From Bacteroidota bacterium (lineage in GTDB: Bacteria > Bacteroidota > Bacteroidia > NS11-12g > UBA955): a DNA stretch of 64,000 bases. The stretch is taken from the NCBI GenBank assembly GCA_963169345.1, contig CAUJCT010000056.1, forward strand, positions 1 through 64,000, written 5' to 3'. Below, piece by piece: positions 54,280 to 64,000 of this stretch. Within the stretch, counting starts at the first letter, position 1; the number at the start of each line of letters is the position of its first letter. A program made the translations under genes and the position numbers. The notes beneath the pieces were generated by a model. The model did not search any database and was not told the DNA's origin. It saw nothing but the letters and a program-made list of their open reading frames with translations.

Positions 54280-55355
54280 AGTGCTGTTTCAATTGTATTA
54301 ACGATTTCCTTCAAAGCATTCGGTCTTGCCAAACTTCCTATCTTTTCCCCTAAAGCTTTGAGAGAATTCTTATTGTTTAATATTTCGACAACTTTATTGA
54401 CCAATGTTGTTGCAGCCTCACTATCTTTAATTAAAACTGCTGCATCTTTTTCAGTTAATGCCAGTGCATTTTTTGTTTGATGATCTTCGGATACATTTGG
54501 CGAAGGCACTAGAATGCTAGGTTTACCCAATAAACAAAGTTCACTTACTGAAATTGCCCCTGCCCTCGATACGACTAAATCCGCAGCGGCATAAGCAGTT
54601 TTCATATCGTAAATAAATTCACTTGCTTTCATCCCTTCCAGGTTCTTAACATCAGCTTTGAAATTTTTACCTGTTTGCCATAACAACTGAATACCTGAAG
54701 CATGTAAAACATCTAGTCCGTTCTGAATACTGTTATTAATGGTTCTGGCGCCTAAACTACCACCTATAACCAACAGCAGTGGTTGATCAGGTCTGTATCC
54801 CAAACTCTCTTTAGCAGTTTGTATTGAAATATTAAGTGCCTCTTTAATTTCAGAACGAACCGGATTTCCTGTTATGACCAGTTTATTCTTTGGAAAAAAT
54901 CTTTCCATTCCTTCATAAGCAACACAAATCTTTTTTACTCTTTTTCCCAATATTTTGTTGGTTAAACCAGCATAAGAATTTTGTTCCTGAATCACAGTTG
55001 GAATACCAGAAACTGAAGCAGCATAAAGCACAGCCGAACTGGCATATCCACCAACACCTACCACCATCTGAGGTTTAAAATCTTTGATAATTGTCCTTGC
55101 CATCCATATACTCCTTATCAGTTTAAAAGGCACAAGCAGATTTGTCAAAGTTAAACGTCTTTGAATACCAGCAATGGGTAATCCAATAATTTTATAACCA
55201 GCCATTGGAACTTTCTCCATTTCCATTCTGCCAAGAGCTCCAATAAACAAAATATCGGCTTTAGGATTCCGAAGTTTAATTTCATTAGCAATTGCTATAG
55301 CAGGAAAAATATGACCGCCGGTTCCACCACCTGATATGATAACCCGTTCAAGCAT
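54276..55355 (-). CDS. murG: Lipid II synthase MurG (GlcNAc transferase)
   Basis: 359 residues from the ATG at 55355 ('MLERVIISGGGTGGHIFPA'), chosen over a TTG at 55403 that would add 16 residues and overlap ftsW much more deeply. The Gly-rich 'GGGTGGH' motif, 'VGVGGYASSAVLYAA', 'IQEQNSYAGLTNKIL' and the UDP-binding 'SRAGAISVSELCLLGKPSIL' are all present. Converts lipid I to lipid II at the inner face of the membrane. Overlaps ftsW by eight bases. Confidence 0.96.
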   Translation of the reverse strand: MLERVIISGGGTGGHIFPAIAIANEIKLRNPKADILFIGALGRMEMEKVPMAGYKIIGLPIAGIQRRLTLTNLLVPFKLIRSIWMARTIIKDFKPQMVVGVGGYASSAVLYAASVSGIPTVIQEQNSYAGLTNKILGKRVKKICVAYEGMERFFPKNKLVITGNPVRSEIKEALNISIQTAKESLGYRPDQPLLLVIGGSLGARTINNSIQNGLDVLHASGIQLLWQTGKNFKADVKNLEGMKASEFIYDMKTAYAAADLVVSRAGAISVSELCLLGKPSILVPSPNVSEDHQTKNALALTEKDAAVLIKDSEAATTLVNKVVEILNNKNSLKALGEKIGSLARPNALKEIVNTIETAL

Positions 55356-56520
55356 TGGCCACCTCCTGATTTGTTGTTGCCAGTCCTTCCTGCTGTTCTT
55401 CAACTGCTCTGCTCACACTTAGCAATACACCGAAAGCAGCACTTGTAAAAATGATGCTGGTTCCACCCATACTGATTAATGGTAATGTTAAACCAGTCAG
55501 AGGAAATACATTGGTTGCAACAGCCATGTGAATGAATGCCTGTAACACCAAACTAAAAGCCAATCCCATTGCCAGCAATGCTCCAAAAGCTTTCGGACTT
55601 TTTAAAACAATTCGGATGGATCTGTATAAAATCAATAGATATAAAAATATGACCGTAAGACCGCCAAACAGCAATCCATACTCTTCAATGATAACAGCAA
55701 AAATAAAGTCAGAATAAGAGTGAGGCAGATAAGCACTTTGCTCACCTTTACCGGGGCCCTTTCCTGTTAATCCTCCACTGGCTATTGCAATTTTAGCCTG
55801 AACAGTCTGGAAGACTTCTTCATTGCTGTCTTTATGCATAAAATTTTCTATACGCGCTTTCCATGTAGAAGCTCTACCCGGCAGCATACTATCAGGTGAT
55901 TTAAGTAAAATGGCAAGCCCCAATACAGCAACAAGTCCAAATGACCCAGCCAACAAAGCCAAATGGCGCAAACGGGCATTACCAATAAACAACAACATAC
56001 CGCAAGTAAAAAACAATACCAGAGATGTACTTAAATTTTCGGGCATAATCAACACACAGATTACACAGATGTAGGCAAGAATTACAAGGAACCCTTTTAT
56101 AGAATTCATCTCCTCCTGCTTTTTAGACAGGTAGCGTGCAATAAACATTATGAGTGCGAACTTCGCAAAGTCACTACTCTGGAATGAAATTCCAAAAATA
56201 GTAATGGTTCTTTTGGCGTCGTTGATGTCGTTACCAAAAAACAAGGTAGCAATCAGCAGCGGTACGGCAATAACAACAGCCAGTTGAGAAATTCTTGAGA
56301 AATACTTGTAATCGAGAAGGTGAAAAAAATACATAAGGAAGAAACCACCGAACAAGAACAACATGTGTTTAAACAGAAAATATTCGGTATTCCCTTCCTG
56401 AGTTTTAAAAGCAAGAGAACCGGTAGCGCTGTATACAGACATCATACCCAGAAGGGAAAGCACAAATACGGCGAACCAGATATAAGGGTCGCCTCTGAAT
56501 TTTAATCTTCCGAGTTGCAT
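55348..56520 (-). CDS. ftsW: SEDS-family peptidoglycan polymerase FtsW
   Basis: 390 residues with about ten membrane segments. 'DFAKFALIMFIARYLS', 'GKGPGKGEQSAYLPHSYSDF' (SEDS extracellular loop) and 'LPLISMGGTSIIFTSAAFGV' near the C-terminus are conserved SEDS features. Works with FtsI in septal glycan synthesis. 49 bases after murD, one of the few gaps in the cluster. Confidence 0.95.
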   Translation of the reverse strand: MQLGRLKFRGDPYIWFAVFVLSLLGMMSVYSATGSLAFKTQEGNTEYFLFKHMLFLFGGFFLMYFFHLLDYKYFSRISQLAVVIAVPLLIATLFFGNDINDAKRTITIFGISFQSSDFAKFALIMFIARYLSKKQEEMNSIKGFLVILAYICVICVLIMPENLSTSLVLFFTCGMLLFIGNARLRHLALLAGSFGLVAVLGLAILLKSPDSMLPGRASTWKARIENFMHKDSNEEVFQTVQAKIAIASGGLTGKGPGKGEQSAYLPHSYSDFIFAVIIEEYGLLFGGLTVIFLYLLILYRSIRIVLKSPKAFGALLAMGLAFSLVLQAFIHMAVATNVFPLTGLTLPLISMGGTSIIFTSAAFGVLLSVSRAVEEQQEGLATTNQEVANA

Positions 56521-56569
56521 AGGGCGTTCATGTTTACTGCCTTAATAAACTTCAAGCGCTGTCAGCTCA

Positions 56570-57922
56570 TTATAAGTTCTTGACTGCTGCTTTATATTGC
56601 CATCCTCTGTCTTCATAGTTGGCAAATAAATCAAAACTCGCACAAGCTGGTGAAAGCAAAACAACATCGCCTTTGTTGGCAAAACGCTTTGCAACCTGAA
56701 CAGCTTCTTCGGCACTGCTGGTATTGATCATTAAATCAACCTCCTTGCCAAATGCGGAGTGAATTTTATTGTTATCTACTCCCAGGCAAACAATTACTTT
56801 TACTTTCTCTTTTACCAGAGGAAGTAAAGCTGAATAATCATTGCCTTTGTCTACACCACCGACTATCCAGACAACAGGTTTGTCCATACTTTCGAGTGCA
56901 TACCAGGTTGAGTTGACATTAGTAGCCTTGCTGTCGTTGATGTAATCTACACCGCCGACAGTTGCGACATATTCCAGTCTGTGTTCGACATTCTGGAAGT
57001 TGATCAGGCTTTCGCGAATGACTTCCTTCCGAATGTTCAATGCATTTGCTGCAATAGCCGCTGCCATGCTGTTGTAGCAGTTGTGGATGCCTTTTAAGGC
57101 AAAATCGTTGATAAACATAGTGAGCTGATTGGTTGAGTTTGTTGATGTATTGTCAATTAAGTTAAATTCTTTGTCCAGTACGTAGGCCCCTTTATCCAGT
57201 TTCTTTCCATAAGAAAAAGGTAATTTCTCGGCTTCTACTTTGTGCGTTGCCATATTTTTGACACTGATTTCATCATCTGCACAATAGATGAAAAAATCAT
57301 CCTTATCCTGATTCATGGCAATTCTGAATTTCGAATCAATGTAATTCTGAAATTCATACTCATATCTGTCCAGATGGTCAGGTGTGATATTGCATAAAAT
57401 GGCTATATGTGGCTTAAATGTATAAGTGTTGTCCAATTGAAATGAACTCAGTTCAAGGACGTAATAATCGTAATCATTCTGTGCTACCTGTAATGCGTAA
57501 CTTTTTCCGATATTTCCTCCCAGTCCAACATTAAAACCTGCATTCTGCAGAATGTGGTAACAGAGCATAGTTGTAGTTGTTTTACCGTTAGTGCCTGTAA
57601 TTCCAACATGTCTTGCATTGGTGTATCGGGATGCAAACTCAATTTCTGAGATAATAGGTATACCTTTCTCTTTTGCTTTTTTTATGATATCAACCTTATC
57701 TGGTATCCCCGGACTTTTAATGATTTCATCTGCATTTAAAATAAGCGATTCTGTGTGTTGTCCATGCTCGTATGGCACTTTCAAACCATCCAATTCGTCC
57801 ATGTACTTCTGCTTAACCTTTCCGCTATCAGATACAAAAACTTCAAACCCGTGCTTTAAGGCCAGGACTGCACATCCTGTTCCACTTTCTCCTGCTCCTA
57901 ATATGACAATTCTTTTGCTCAA
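56570..57922 (-). CDS. murD: UDP-MurNAc-L-alanine--D-glutamate ligase MurD
   Basis: 450 residues, starting at a TTG (57922) because there is no in-frame ATG nearby and the N-terminal 'SKRIVILGAGESGTGCAVLA' is complete. ATP-binding '[19 protein letters not shown]', 'LELSSFQLD' and 'INDSKATNVNSTWYALES' match MurD. Adds D-glutamate to UDP-MurNAc-L-Ala. It follows mraY after six bases. Confidence 0.96.
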   Translation of the reverse strand: MSKRIVILGAGESGTGCAVLALKHGFEVFVSDSGKVKQKYMDELDGLKVPYEHGQHTESLILNADEIIKSPGIPDKVDIIKKAKEKGIPIISEIEFASRYTNARHVGITGTNGKTTTTMLCYHILQNAGFNVGLGGNIGKSYALQVAQNDYDYYVLELSSFQLDNTYTFKPHIAILCNITPDHLDRYEYEFQNYIDSKFRIAMNQDKDDFFIYCADDEISVKNMATHKVEAEKLPFSYGKKLDKGAYVLDKEFNLIDNTSTNSTNQLTMFINDFALKGIHNCYNSMAAAIAANALNIRKEVIRESLINFQNVEHRLEYVATVGGVDYINDSKATNVNSTWYALESMDKPVVWIVGGVDKGNDYSALLPLVKEKVKVIVCLGVDNNKIHSAFGKEVDLMINTSSAEEAVQVAKRFANKGDVVLLSPACASFDLFANYEDRGWQYKAAVKNL

Positions 57923-57928
57923 CTCTTT

Positions 57929-59182
57929 TTATCTAAGTTTTAATGTTATAAATGATACCACTGCCAGGATGATGCCTATAATCCAAAATCTGGTGACAAT
58001 CTTCGCCTCATGAAATCCTTTCTTCTGGTAGTGATGATGTATTGGAGACATCAGAAATATCCTTCGTCCCTCTCCATATTTTTTCTTGGTGTATTTGAAA
58101 TAGGTAACCTGAATCATAACGCTCAGATTTTCTACTAAAAATACGCCACAGAGAATTGGAATTAATAGCTCCTTGCGAACAATAATTGCTAATGCAGCAA
58201 TCACACCACCCAGCATAAGACTTCCAGTATCTCCCATAAATACCTGTGCCGGATAACTGTTGTACCACAAGAAACCGATACAAGCTCCCATAAATGCTCC
58301 GGCAAAAACAAACAACTCTCCGAGATATGGGATGTACATAATGTTGAGATATTTTGCTATCAGAATGTTACCTGACACAAATGCAAAAAGACCCAATGTT
58401 GTCCCAATAATTGCCGATGTTCCCGCTGCCAATCCATCAATTCCATCTGTAATATTGGCGCCGTTAGAAACTGCTGTAACCAGAAAAATAACAACAAGAG
58501 TAAAGATGACCCAACCCCATTTTTCATCCAGTCCCAACATTCTGGTGATGCTGTTGTAATCAAATTCTGAAAACTTGAAAAATGGTATGGTCGTTTTCAG
58601 ATTCTTTTCATTAACTGCAAAATACTTCTGACCCTGAATCATCTTAACTGTCATCTTCGTAGTATCCATTTGATAAACTTTCACATCGCGCTCACTGTAG
58701 TGTTTTGTAACAACTACTGCTTTATTAAAATACAAAGTCAATCCAACCACCAGCCCAACAAAAATCTGACCCATGATTTTGAACTTACCGGATAATCCTG
58801 CCTTGTCTTTTTTAAATACCTTAATATAATCATCCACAAAGCCGATTAATCCCGTCAAGACAGTAACAGCTATCATCAAAAGCACATATACATTGTTAAG
58901 CCTGGAGAGTAACAAAGTTGGTATTAAAATTGCACCAAGCATAATTAAACCACCCATTGTAGGAGTCCCTTTTTTAGCCTCTTCACCTTGTAATCCTAAA
59001 TCTCTGATGGTCTCAGAAACCTGCAATCTGTGCAAGGCATTGATGAGTCGCTTACCATAAACAGCAGAAATAGTTAGTGACAGAATGACTGCCAGACCAG
59101 TTCTGAAAGTCAGGTACGTCCATACACCGAATCCGGCGATGTCGTAGTGTTGATCCAAGTATGAAAACAGATGGTATAGCAT
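57929..59182 (-). CDS. mraY: Phospho-MurNAc-pentapeptide translocase MraY
   Basis: 417 residues, multi-pass membrane protein. '[20 protein letters not shown]', '[17 protein letters not shown]' (catalytic aspartates), '[20 protein letters not shown]' and '[18 protein letters not shown]' are diagnostic, and '[14 protein letters not shown]' near the C-terminus. Longer than E. coli MraY owing to an extra extracytoplasmic segment around residues 170-215, common in Bacteroidota as far as I recall. Makes lipid I. Confidence 0.97.
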   Translation of the reverse strand: MLYHLFSYLDQHYDIAGFGVWTYLTFRTGLAVILSLTISAVYGKRLINALHRLQVSETIRDLGLQGEEAKKGTPTMGGLIMLGAILIPTLLLSRLNNVYVLLMIAVTVLTGLIGFVDDYIKVFKKDKAGLSGKFKIMGQIFVGLVVGLTLYFNKAVVVTKHYSERDVKVYQMDTTKMTVKMIQGQKYFAVNEKNLKTTIPFFKFSEFDYNSITRMLGLDEKWGWVIFTLVVIFLVTAVSNGANITDGIDGLAAGTSAIIGTTLGLFAFVSGNILIAKYLNIMYIPYLGELFVFAGAFMGACIGFLWYNSYPAQVFMGDTGSLMLGGVIAALAIIVRKELLIPILCGVFLVENLSVMIQVTYFKYTKKKYGEGRRIFLMSPIHHHYQKKGFHEAKIVTRFWIIGIILAVVSFITLKLR

Positions 59183-59189
59183 GTCTGTC

Positions 59190-60650
59190 TTAAATGTCTT
59201 TAAATATTTCCAATAAAATTATTCTATCGTCAAATGGATGTTTAACACCCTTAATCTCCTGGTATGTTTCATGGCCTTTGCCTGCAATCAAAATGATGTC
59301 TTTTGGCTGACTCATTAAAACGGCTGCTCTTATCGCCTCTTTTCTATCTGTTATCTTCAAAACCTTTTTATATCCTGCAGCATCAATTCCTGACATCATT
59401 TCTGCAAGTATTGTTTCAGGCTCTTCATCTCTTGGATTATCACTGGTTAATATCACTTTATCACTTTTTCTGCATGCGACATTTGCCATCACCGGTCGCT
59501 TCTCCTTATCTCTGTTACCACCACATCCTACAACTGTAACAAGTTGTTCATTTGTACTCCTGATATCATTTATGGTTGATAAAACATTCTCAAGGGCATC
59601 GGGTGTATGAGCATAATCAACTACACCAATGATTCCTTTAGAACTTCTGTATACTTCGAATCTGCCATTGACTCCTTTCTGCTTTGACAAATGCATAAGA
59701 ATGTCTTGTCTGTCTACCTCAAGTAGGAAGGCGACAGAGTATACTGCCAATAAGTTATATGCATTAAACTTGCCTATTAAATTGAACCACACTTCATCCT
59801 GATCAATCTTCAACAACAGACCTTCAAAATCACATTCCATGATCTTACAGGTAAAATCTGCAGCTGTTTTTAATGCGTAGCTGTATCTGGATGCTTTCGT
59901 GTTTTGAAGCAGCACCATACCATTGCGATCGTCTTTATTTACTAAGGCAAACGCTTCATGAGGCAAATTGTCAAAAAACAATTTTTTAGCTTTGATGTAG
60001 TTGTCGAATGTGCCGTGATAATCGAGGTGATCATGAGTAATATTGGTGAATACAGCTCCATCAAAATGCAAACCGTTGATGCGGCCTTGCACAACAGCAT
60101 GTGAACTCACTTCCATGAAACAATACGAACAATCAGCCTCAGCCATCTCAGCCATCAACGCATTTAAACGAATTGGGTCAGGTGTTGTATGCGAGCTCGA
60201 ATACACCTTTCCGGCAATTCTATAGTCAACTGTACTGACCAATCCACACGTATTTCCCAAATCGCTAAACAGATTAAAAAGCATTGTGGCAGTAGTCGTC
60301 TTACCATTTGTGCCAGTAATTCCGATTAGTTTAAATTTGGAAGAAGGCTCATCATAAAAAGCTGATGCAAAAAAACCAACACTTTGCTGTACATCATCCA
60401 CTTCGACAAATGTGACGTGTTCAGGCATTTCATCCGGCAGACTTGAACAAACAATAACGGATGCCCCCTTAGAGATCACATCAGGTATAAATTGATGCGC
60501 ATCCACACTGCTGCCTTTAACAGCAAAGAACATGGTACCTTCTCCAACTTTTCTGGAATCGAGCTCGAGAGATACAACCTCCCTGTCTGGCTTTCCGTGA
60601 ACTGCCAGTATACCTTTATATGTCGATATGTTTACTAAATTCTTGCTCAA
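59190..60650 (-). CDS. murE: UDP-MurNAc-tripeptide synthetase MurE (meso-DAP type)
   Basis: 486 residues, starting at a TTG at 60650 that overlaps the ftsI stop as TTGA. ATP-binding '[18 protein letters not shown]', '[12 protein letters not shown]' and '[17 protein letters not shown]' are present, and the specificity motif 'SDNPRDEEP' (DNPR) marks a meso-diaminopimelate-adding enzyme rather than an L-lysine type. So the cell wall is expected to be meso-DAP-based. Confidence 0.97.
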   Translation of the reverse strand: MSKNLVNISTYKGILAVHGKPDREVVSLELDSRKVGEGTMFFAVKGSSVDAHQFIPDVISKGASVIVCSSLPDEMPEHVTFVEVDDVQQSVGFFASAFYDEPSSKFKLIGITGTNGKTTTATMLFNLFSDLGNTCGLVSTVDYRIAGKVYSSSHTTPDPIRLNALMAEMAEADCSYCFMEVSSHAVVQGRINGLHFDGAVFTNITHDHLDYHGTFDNYIKAKKLFFDNLPHEAFALVNKDDRNGMVLLQNTKASRYSYALKTAADFTCKIMECDFEGLLLKIDQDEVWFNLIGKFNAYNLLAVYSVAFLLEVDRQDILMHLSKQKGVNGRFEVYRSSKGIIGVVDYAHTPDALENVLSTINDIRSTNEQLVTVVGCGGNRDKEKRPVMANVACRKSDKVILTSDNPRDEEPETILAEMMSGIDAAGYKKVLKITDRKEAIRAAVLMSQPKDIILIAGKGHETYQEIKGVKHPFDDRIILLEIFKDI

Positions 60651-62752
60651 GGCGATAATTTAATATATATGTTTCCGCTTCTGTTTCTTATAGCTGTGCC
60701 AGGTGGTAACGACTGGTATTGCACCGAACCGTATCCCTCCACTATTACCTTCAGACCTCGATTTTCGAGTAAGTAAATGGCATCCCTCAATCCCATTCCT
60801 CTGACATCAGGAACGAGGTTAACATCTGTTTGTAACTCCTTCAAATCAATTGAACTGACATCTCCTGATGTTTTCACCCATTCGGATTCAGCTTCTCCGG
60901 TAATAAAATGACTGCTAATGCTTAAATGATTCAGCACATATTTGATATCCTCTCTGCTGCCATTCTTGACCTTTGGCATGGCTGGTTTATCTACTTTCTT
61001 CAGAGGTTTATGAAGATGAATATTGGTGCTGTAAACTTTATCCGCTATTTCTTTAAAAACCGGACCGGCTACCGAGCCTCCGTAATAAACACCATTTGCA
61101 GGAGCATTCACAACAACAATACAGGTGTACTGAGGATTATCTGCCGGGAAATAACCAACAAACGAAGCTTTGTGTGAGCTCTTGTCATATCTGCCGTTTG
61201 AAATAATTTGTGCTGTGCCTGTCTTACCAGCAACTTTATAAGCCAGACCTTTGAGATTTGTTGCGGTTCCGCGTTCAACAACACCCTCCAATAACAATCT
61301 CAGTTGTTTTAATGTAGCATCACTGCAAACCTTTGGATTGATAATTTCGGTTGAACAGGCTTTAACTGTTTTGCCAAACTCTTTAATTTCTTTCACCAGA
61401 TATGGCTTGACCATTACACCATTATTGGCAATCGCATTGTAAATCGAAAGTATCTGAAGTGAACTTAATTCCATTTCATATCCTATACTCATAAATGGAA
61501 GAGAAGTACCGCTCCATGCTCTGTCCTTACTATTGCGAATGCGAGGGTGTCGGGTGGTTCTAATATCAAAAGAAAAAGAAGAATTTAAACCAAGATTATA
61601 TGCATATTTCAAAAATTGTTCAGGCTTATCTTTGTAATATTTATTAATAGATTTAGCAATACCAACGTTACTTGAATGCTCAAAAATGTATTGTAATGTA
61701 GCATGCTTGTATGGCGATTCATGCGCATCTACCATTGGTAATGGCCCAAATGTAGTCCTTCCCCATTCTATATCAACAGAGTCGGTTAACTTCATATATT
61801 TATCTTCAAGCAATGCCATTGCACTCACAAGTTTGAATGTGCTTCCCGGATCGGAAAACTCGTTGACTGCATAATTTTCTGCTTCAATACAAGTATTGTC
61901 GGGTAATCTTTTAAGATTCGCTATAGCTTTGATTGCACCGGTTTTCACTTCCATCAGAATGGCACAACCATGATCCGCATTATTGTTAATTAAAGATTGT
62001 TTCAGTGCATTTTCAGCAACGTCCTGAATATTGATATCTAAAGTTGTATATAAATCCAGTCCATTTCTGGAAGCCATTTCTTCACTGTTGTCAACAGGTC
62101 GCCAAACGCCACCTTTTACTCTGCGCTCTAATCTTTTTCCCATGGCACCCGATAGCAAAGAATCATAAGTTCCTTCCAAACCAATTTTCACATTGGCTTC
62201 ACGGTTGACGTAACCAATTGAACGTGCCGCAAGTGTACCAAATGGAATCTCTCTTTTGAAATTTTCAATCTTAATAAAACCACCTTTGTATTTGCCCAAC
62301 TTGAAAATAGGCCAGTTCTCCATTTGTTTGACGATGTGATAATCGACATCTCGCTTTAACAGTAAATACCTGTCTCCTCTGCTTCTGGCAGCAACAAGAT
62401 AATTGCGCCATTCAGAAGCAGTTTTATCTGTAAATACCGAAGCGAAATACCATGAAAGGCTATCAATATTTGCGTTGAAAAACTCGTTGGTTACAGTTTC
62501 AACTCTGGTATCCATTCGCAACTCATATCGAGGTATACTTGTAGCAAGTAAACTGCCATCATCAGCATAAATATTACCTCTCGAAGCCTGAATAACTCTC
62601 CATTTAGTACTTTGTTCCATGCTAATGGACATGTACTTTTCTTTTTGGTTAAACTGAAGGTCAACTATTTGCCAGATGATTCTAATACCTAATGCAAAAA
62701 TCATCAGAAATGCAATCCAGGAACGCAGCAATATGGCTTTCTTTAAATTCAC
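60647..62752 (-). CDS. ftsI: Penicillin-binding protein FtsI (PBP3-type) with PASTA domain
   Basis: 701 residues from a GTG (62752) that overlaps the ftsL stop as GTGA. One N-terminal membrane helix ('SWIAFLMIFALGIRIIWQIV'), a dimerisation domain, then the transpeptidase with 'DPGSTFKLVSAM' (SxxK serine), 'EHSSNVGIAKS' (SxN) and 'VAGKTGTAQIIS' (KTG). The C-terminal 60 residues are a PASTA domain ('VPDVRGMGLRDAIYLLENRG'), absent from E. coli FtsI but found in this phylum and in Gram-positives. Cross-links septal peptidoglycan with FtsW. Confidence 0.96.
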   Translation of the reverse strand: MNLKKAILLRSWIAFLMIFALGIRIIWQIVDLQFNQKEKYMSISMEQSTKWRVIQASRGNIYADDGSLLATSIPRYELRMDTRVETVTNEFFNANIDSLSWYFASVFTDKTASEWRNYLVAARSRGDRYLLLKRDVDYHIVKQMENWPIFKLGKYKGGFIKIENFKREIPFGTLAARSIGYVNREANVKIGLEGTYDSLLSGAMGKRLERRVKGGVWRPVDNSEEMASRNGLDLYTTLDINIQDVAENALKQSLINNNADHGCAILMEVKTGAIKAIANLKRLPDNTCIEAENYAVNEFSDPGSTFKLVSAMALLEDKYMKLTDSVDIEWGRTTFGPLPMVDAHESPYKHATLQYIFEHSSNVGIAKSINKYYKDKPEQFLKYAYNLGLNSSFSFDIRTTRHPRIRNSKDRAWSGTSLPFMSIGYEMELSSLQILSIYNAIANNGVMVKPYLVKEIKEFGKTVKACSTEIINPKVCSDATLKQLRLLLEGVVERGTATNLKGLAYKVAGKTGTAQIISNGRYDKSSHKASFVGYFPADNPQYTCIVVVNAPANGVYYGGSVAGPVFKEIADKVYSTNIHLHKPLKKVDKPAMPKVKNGSREDIKYVLNHLSISSHFITGEAESEWVKTSGDVSSIDLKELQTDVNLVPDVRGMGLRDAIYLLENRGLKVIVEGYGSVQYQSLPPGTAIRNRSGNIYIKLSP

Positions 62753-63141
62753 TTATTGCCCTCCTTTTCTATAATGTTTGGTGGTGTGCGCAATTCTTTA
62801 ACACCTTCTGCTTCGAGTCTGTGCGCCACTTCACTCTGATTGCTCCTTTTCATCAGATAACTTTTAGCACTGATATATTCTGAGCGTAGTTCATTTAACT
62901 CCTTGCTCAAGTCATCCTTTTCTTTTAAACTTTTAACATGAAAATGTGATAGAGAGATATAGACAGTCATAACCGCAACTCCCATAATCAACGGGGGCAT
63001 CAGCTTAGACAAGCCATCTTTAGAAATAAAGAAAGTGAAGTCACCTGCCTTTTTAAGCACTTCATCAGCCTGAGCTATTTTATCAGCTCCTTCTGTTTCT
63101 TTAATCTCTTTTGTCTGTATGTTCTCTCTGAACTTGTTCAA
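62749..63141 (-). CDS. ftsL: FtsL-like division protein
   Basis: 130 residues from a TTG at 63141 that overlaps the rsmH stop as TTGA. Charged cytoplasmic N-terminus, one membrane helix ('PPLIMGVAVMTVYISLSHFH', about residues 55-75) and a coiled-coil-prone periplasmic part ('SLKEKDDLSKELNELRSEYI'). Low sequence conservation, but topology and position between rsmH and ftsI are those of FtsL, which bridges FtsQ/DivIC to FtsW-FtsI. Confidence 0.82.
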   Translation of the reverse strand: MNKFRENIQTKEIKETEGADKIAQADEVLKKAGDFTFFISKDGLSKLMPPLIMGVAVMTVYISLSHFHVKSLKEKDDLSKELNELRSEYISAKSYLMKRSNQSEVAHRLEAEGVKELRTPPNIIEKEGNK

Positions 63142-64000
63142 ATTTTTTCTGCTATTCTCAGTTTGGCACTTCTTGCCCTTTTATTTGTCTCAATTTCTTC
63201 AGCGGTTGGTACTATAGGTTTCTTAGTTACAGCGCGCATTTTCAAATCGGTTCTTCCGTATAAATCTTTTTTGAGTTCCCCATTAATATTTCCGGTTTGA
63301 ATAAAGTTTTTAACCAATCTGTCTTCAAGTGAATGGTAACTCATCACCACTAATCTGCCACCGGGAGCCAGTAAATCTGTAACATTCTCCAACAAGGCTT
63401 CCAGTGCTTTTAATTCCTGATTGACTTCAATTCTTAATGCCTGAAAAACCTGCGACAGATATTTGCTTTCTTCTTTTGCCGGTATACAAATGCGGATGGC
63501 ATCTTTAAAATCTTCAATAGTGGTAATAGGCTTAGTCTTTCTTTGTTCCAGTATGGTCTGAACAAGTTTGTAAGCATTTTTAACTTCACCGTATTGATTG
63601 AAGATTCTCAATAATTCCTTTTCAGAATAAATATTCAGCACATCGCTTGCTTTAATGCCCGAACCTTGATCCATACGCATATCGAGGTCACCACCAAGCC
63701 TGTGAGCGAATCCTTTCTCAGCTTTATTAATTTGATAAGAGGAGATGCCCAGATCTGCTAAAATTCCATCTACAGGAACTGCTTTTAAATACTCTAAGAA
63801 CTGACGGATATACTTGAAGTTGTGATTGATAAAAACCAATCGTGGATCATCCGGTAAGTTTTGAACTGCATCTGAATCCTGATCAAATGCATACAATTTA
63901 CCTTCATCTCCGAGATGCTTCAGTATTTCTTTTGAATGTCCCCCTCCCCCGAAAGTAACGTCGACATAAATCCCATCCTTCTTAATCGCAAGGCCTTCGA
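63138..64000 (-). CDS. rsmH: 16S rRNA m4C1402 methyltransferase RsmH, N-terminus cut by window
   Basis: The frame continues past the window end: upstream of a TTG at 63896 it still encodes 'KKDGIYVDVTFGGGGHSKEI', the SAM-binding start of RsmH, so the gene is partial here and the TTG is not its start. Further signs: 'FAHRLGGDLDMRMDQ' and 'VMSYHSLEDRLVKNF', plus the ending 'KRARSAKLRIAEKI'. Methylates C1402 of 16S rRNA. First visible gene of the dcw cluster; mraZ would be expected just outside. Confidence 0.95.
   Translation of the reverse strand, partial: EGLAIKKDGIYVDVTFGGGGHSKEILKHLGDEGKLYAFDQDSDAVQNLPDDPRLVFINHNFKYIRQFLEYLKAVPVDGILADLGISSYQINKAEKGFAHRLGGDLDMRMDQGSGIKASDVLNIYSEKELLRIFNQYGEVKNAYKLVQTILEQRKTKPITTIEDFKDAIRICIPAKEESKYLSQVFQALRIEVNQELKALEALLENVTDLLAPGGRLVVMSYHSLEDRLVKNFIQTGNINGELKKDLYGRTDLKMRAVTKKPIVPTAEEIETNKRARSAKLRIAEKI

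Noticed and set aside
55356-55403. TTG at 55403 as the start of murG
   Set aside because: It would add 16 polar residues ahead of the conserved start and overlap ftsW by 56 bases; the ATG at 55355 fits the family and the spacing.
63138-63896. TTG at 63896 as the start of rsmH
   Set aside because: The frame stays open to the window end and encodes the conserved SAM-binding N-terminus of RsmH upstream of it.

Overview
The window is from the chromosome of a member of the Bacteroidota. Evidence: a giant secreted protein with a C-terminal CHU_C/gliding-motility (type IX secretion) sorting domain, an FtsZ whose PAY-type tail motif is followed by a further tail, TAnnTTTG-type -7 promoter elements, DUF6371/DUF3987-type genes, and lax lipoboxes. 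The genus cannot be named from the sequence; a Chitinophagales/Sphingobacteriia-like relative is a guess.

Layout. (1) 1-2040: chromosomal flank with a PhzF-like epimerase and a lipoprotein, closed by a terminator. (2) 2054-24763: an integrated element of about 22.7 kb, bounded by a 14-bp direct repeat plus two further repeated motifs just inside each end. It carries a RES-domain protein and an Xre regulator; a compact six-gene defence operon (hsdM-hsdS-gajA-gajB-hsdR-putAbiC) in which a Gabija pair sits inside a type I restriction-modification operon; a zinc-ribbon gene; a replication-like module (DUF6371/TOPRIM primase-like gene, DUF3987 ATPase, excisionase-like HTH) with arrays of short phased repeats; a divergent Xre regulator; an orphan HipB-like gene; two unknown genes; two Fic genes; a decayed integrase tail; and an intact tyrosine integrase. 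I see no relaxase, conjugation or virion genes. (3) 24764-27530: three 169-bp tandem repeats (the third partial), a Cys-rich exported protein and a HipBA-like pair. (4) 27531-35700: housekeeping genes (isoaspartyl peptidase, pyruvate dehydrogenase E2, YraN, XseA/XseB, a VIT/CCC1 transporter with a ferritin-like N-terminus, a transglutaminase-like protein, a GNAT acetyltransferase). (5) 35728-48960: one gene for a 4,410-residue secreted protein with 19 near-identical 77-residue repeats. (6) 49384-64000: the division and cell-wall (dcw) cluster, all on the minus strand: rsmH (cut by the window end), ftsL, ftsI, murE, mraY, murD, ftsW, murG, murC, ftsQ, ftsA, ftsZ.

How it fits together. The element reads as a mobile defence island: an integrase and probable excisionase move it, the primase/ATPase module with its repeat arrays may copy it, the Xre gene across an 11-bp inverted repeat probably keeps it quiet, and the cargo is anti-phage (type I RM, Gabija, putAbiC) or toxin-like (RES, Fic). 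The most interesting object is the composite RM/Gabija/putAbiC operon, whose tight spacing suggests coordinated expression and possibly a layered response. No RNA genes or CRISPR arrays were recognised.
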